A stretch of DNA of 6,176 nt, from positions 1-6,176 of the forward strand of contig JBBRZF010000193.1 in NCBI GenBank assembly GCA_038236965.1. The letters run 5' to 3'. Made by a program: the position numbers and the translations under genes. Under the pieces are notes generated by a model. That model was not told the origin of the DNA, made no database searches, and was given only the letters and a program-made list of their open reading frames with translations. This DNA comes from JBBRZF01 sp038236965. GTDB lineage: Bacteria; Acidobacteriota; Terriglobia; Terriglobales; Acidobacteriaceae. This document shows positions 6,172 to 6,176 of this stretch, piece by piece. The stretch's first letter is position 1, and each line of letters starts with the position of its first letter.

Positions 6172-6176
6172 GATAC

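Larger units (their letters stand above)
5886..6176. other. Upstream non-coding region of the glycan cassette
   Basis: I see no convincing gene in these 291 bases. A 41-codon open frame entering from the right edge on the minus strand (6176 to about 6051, ending TGA) could be the tail of a gene outside the window, but its composition (many Cys, Pro, Arg) is unlike a normal protein end. A 21-codon plus-strand frame from the ATG at 5944 to 6009 has AAGAGG upstream but is too short to support. The region otherwise holds the TATAAT box and three palindromic elements. Confidence 0.45.

Noticed and set aside
6139..6176. Slight resemblance of GGACGAAAAGC and the following stem to one side of a cyclic-di-GMP (GEMM) riboswitch
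   Set aside because: The upstream GCAAAC-type half is missing, the first stem has no tetraloop, and the element is cut by the window edge.

Overview
The window is a moderately GC-rich bacterial chromosome segment. No RNA gene, CRISPR array or recognisable insertion sequence is visible. The best clue to the organism is the left-hand gene pair: an ABC ATPase overlapping by one base a large permease of the type that normally continues into an M1-family aminopeptidase domain. This pairing is familiar from Acidobacteria (Bryobacterales/Solibacter-like) and some Bacteroidetes. With the GC-rich codon use of these genes, an acidobacterium is the most likely host, but this is inference only.

Layout. 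(1) Positions 1-2380, minus strand: an intact ABC exporter operon, ATPase (1508-2380) then permease (1-1508), the latter running off the left edge. (2) Positions 2404-3279, plus strand: a two-cupin protein with a likely short signal peptide, divergent from the ATPase across only 23 bases. Its second barrel keeps a full metal site and its first has lost it. (3) Positions 3280-3636: a 357-base gap between convergent genes, holding small hairpins and short direct repeats but no convincing gene. (4) Positions 3637-5885, minus strand: a tightly overlapping three-gene glycan cassette, read as SAM-dependent methyltransferase, then family 2 glycosyltransferase, then GT4-like glycosyltransferase. (5) Positions 5886-6176: upstream non-coding DNA with a TATAAT box facing the cassette and a cluster of GC-rich palindromes.

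The main result is that the glycan cassette is damaged. The methyltransferase has an in-frame TGA just after its SAM-binding motif I. The family 2 transferase has a one-base frameshift, most simply a missing G in a run of five, and its C-terminal half continues in another frame. The last transferase stops about 35-50 residues earlier than I expect for its relatives. Gene order and overlaps are otherwise preserved, so the cassette looks recently inactivated, or the sequence is of lower quality there. Its DNA is also visibly more AT-rich than the exporter operon, consistent with acquisition by transfer or with a join between two sources.

How the genes work together: the ATPase and permease form one exporter. 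The two transferases and the methyltransferase would have built and capped a surface glycan. The cupin protein has no clear functional link to either group. I do not see evidence of a wholly new system here.
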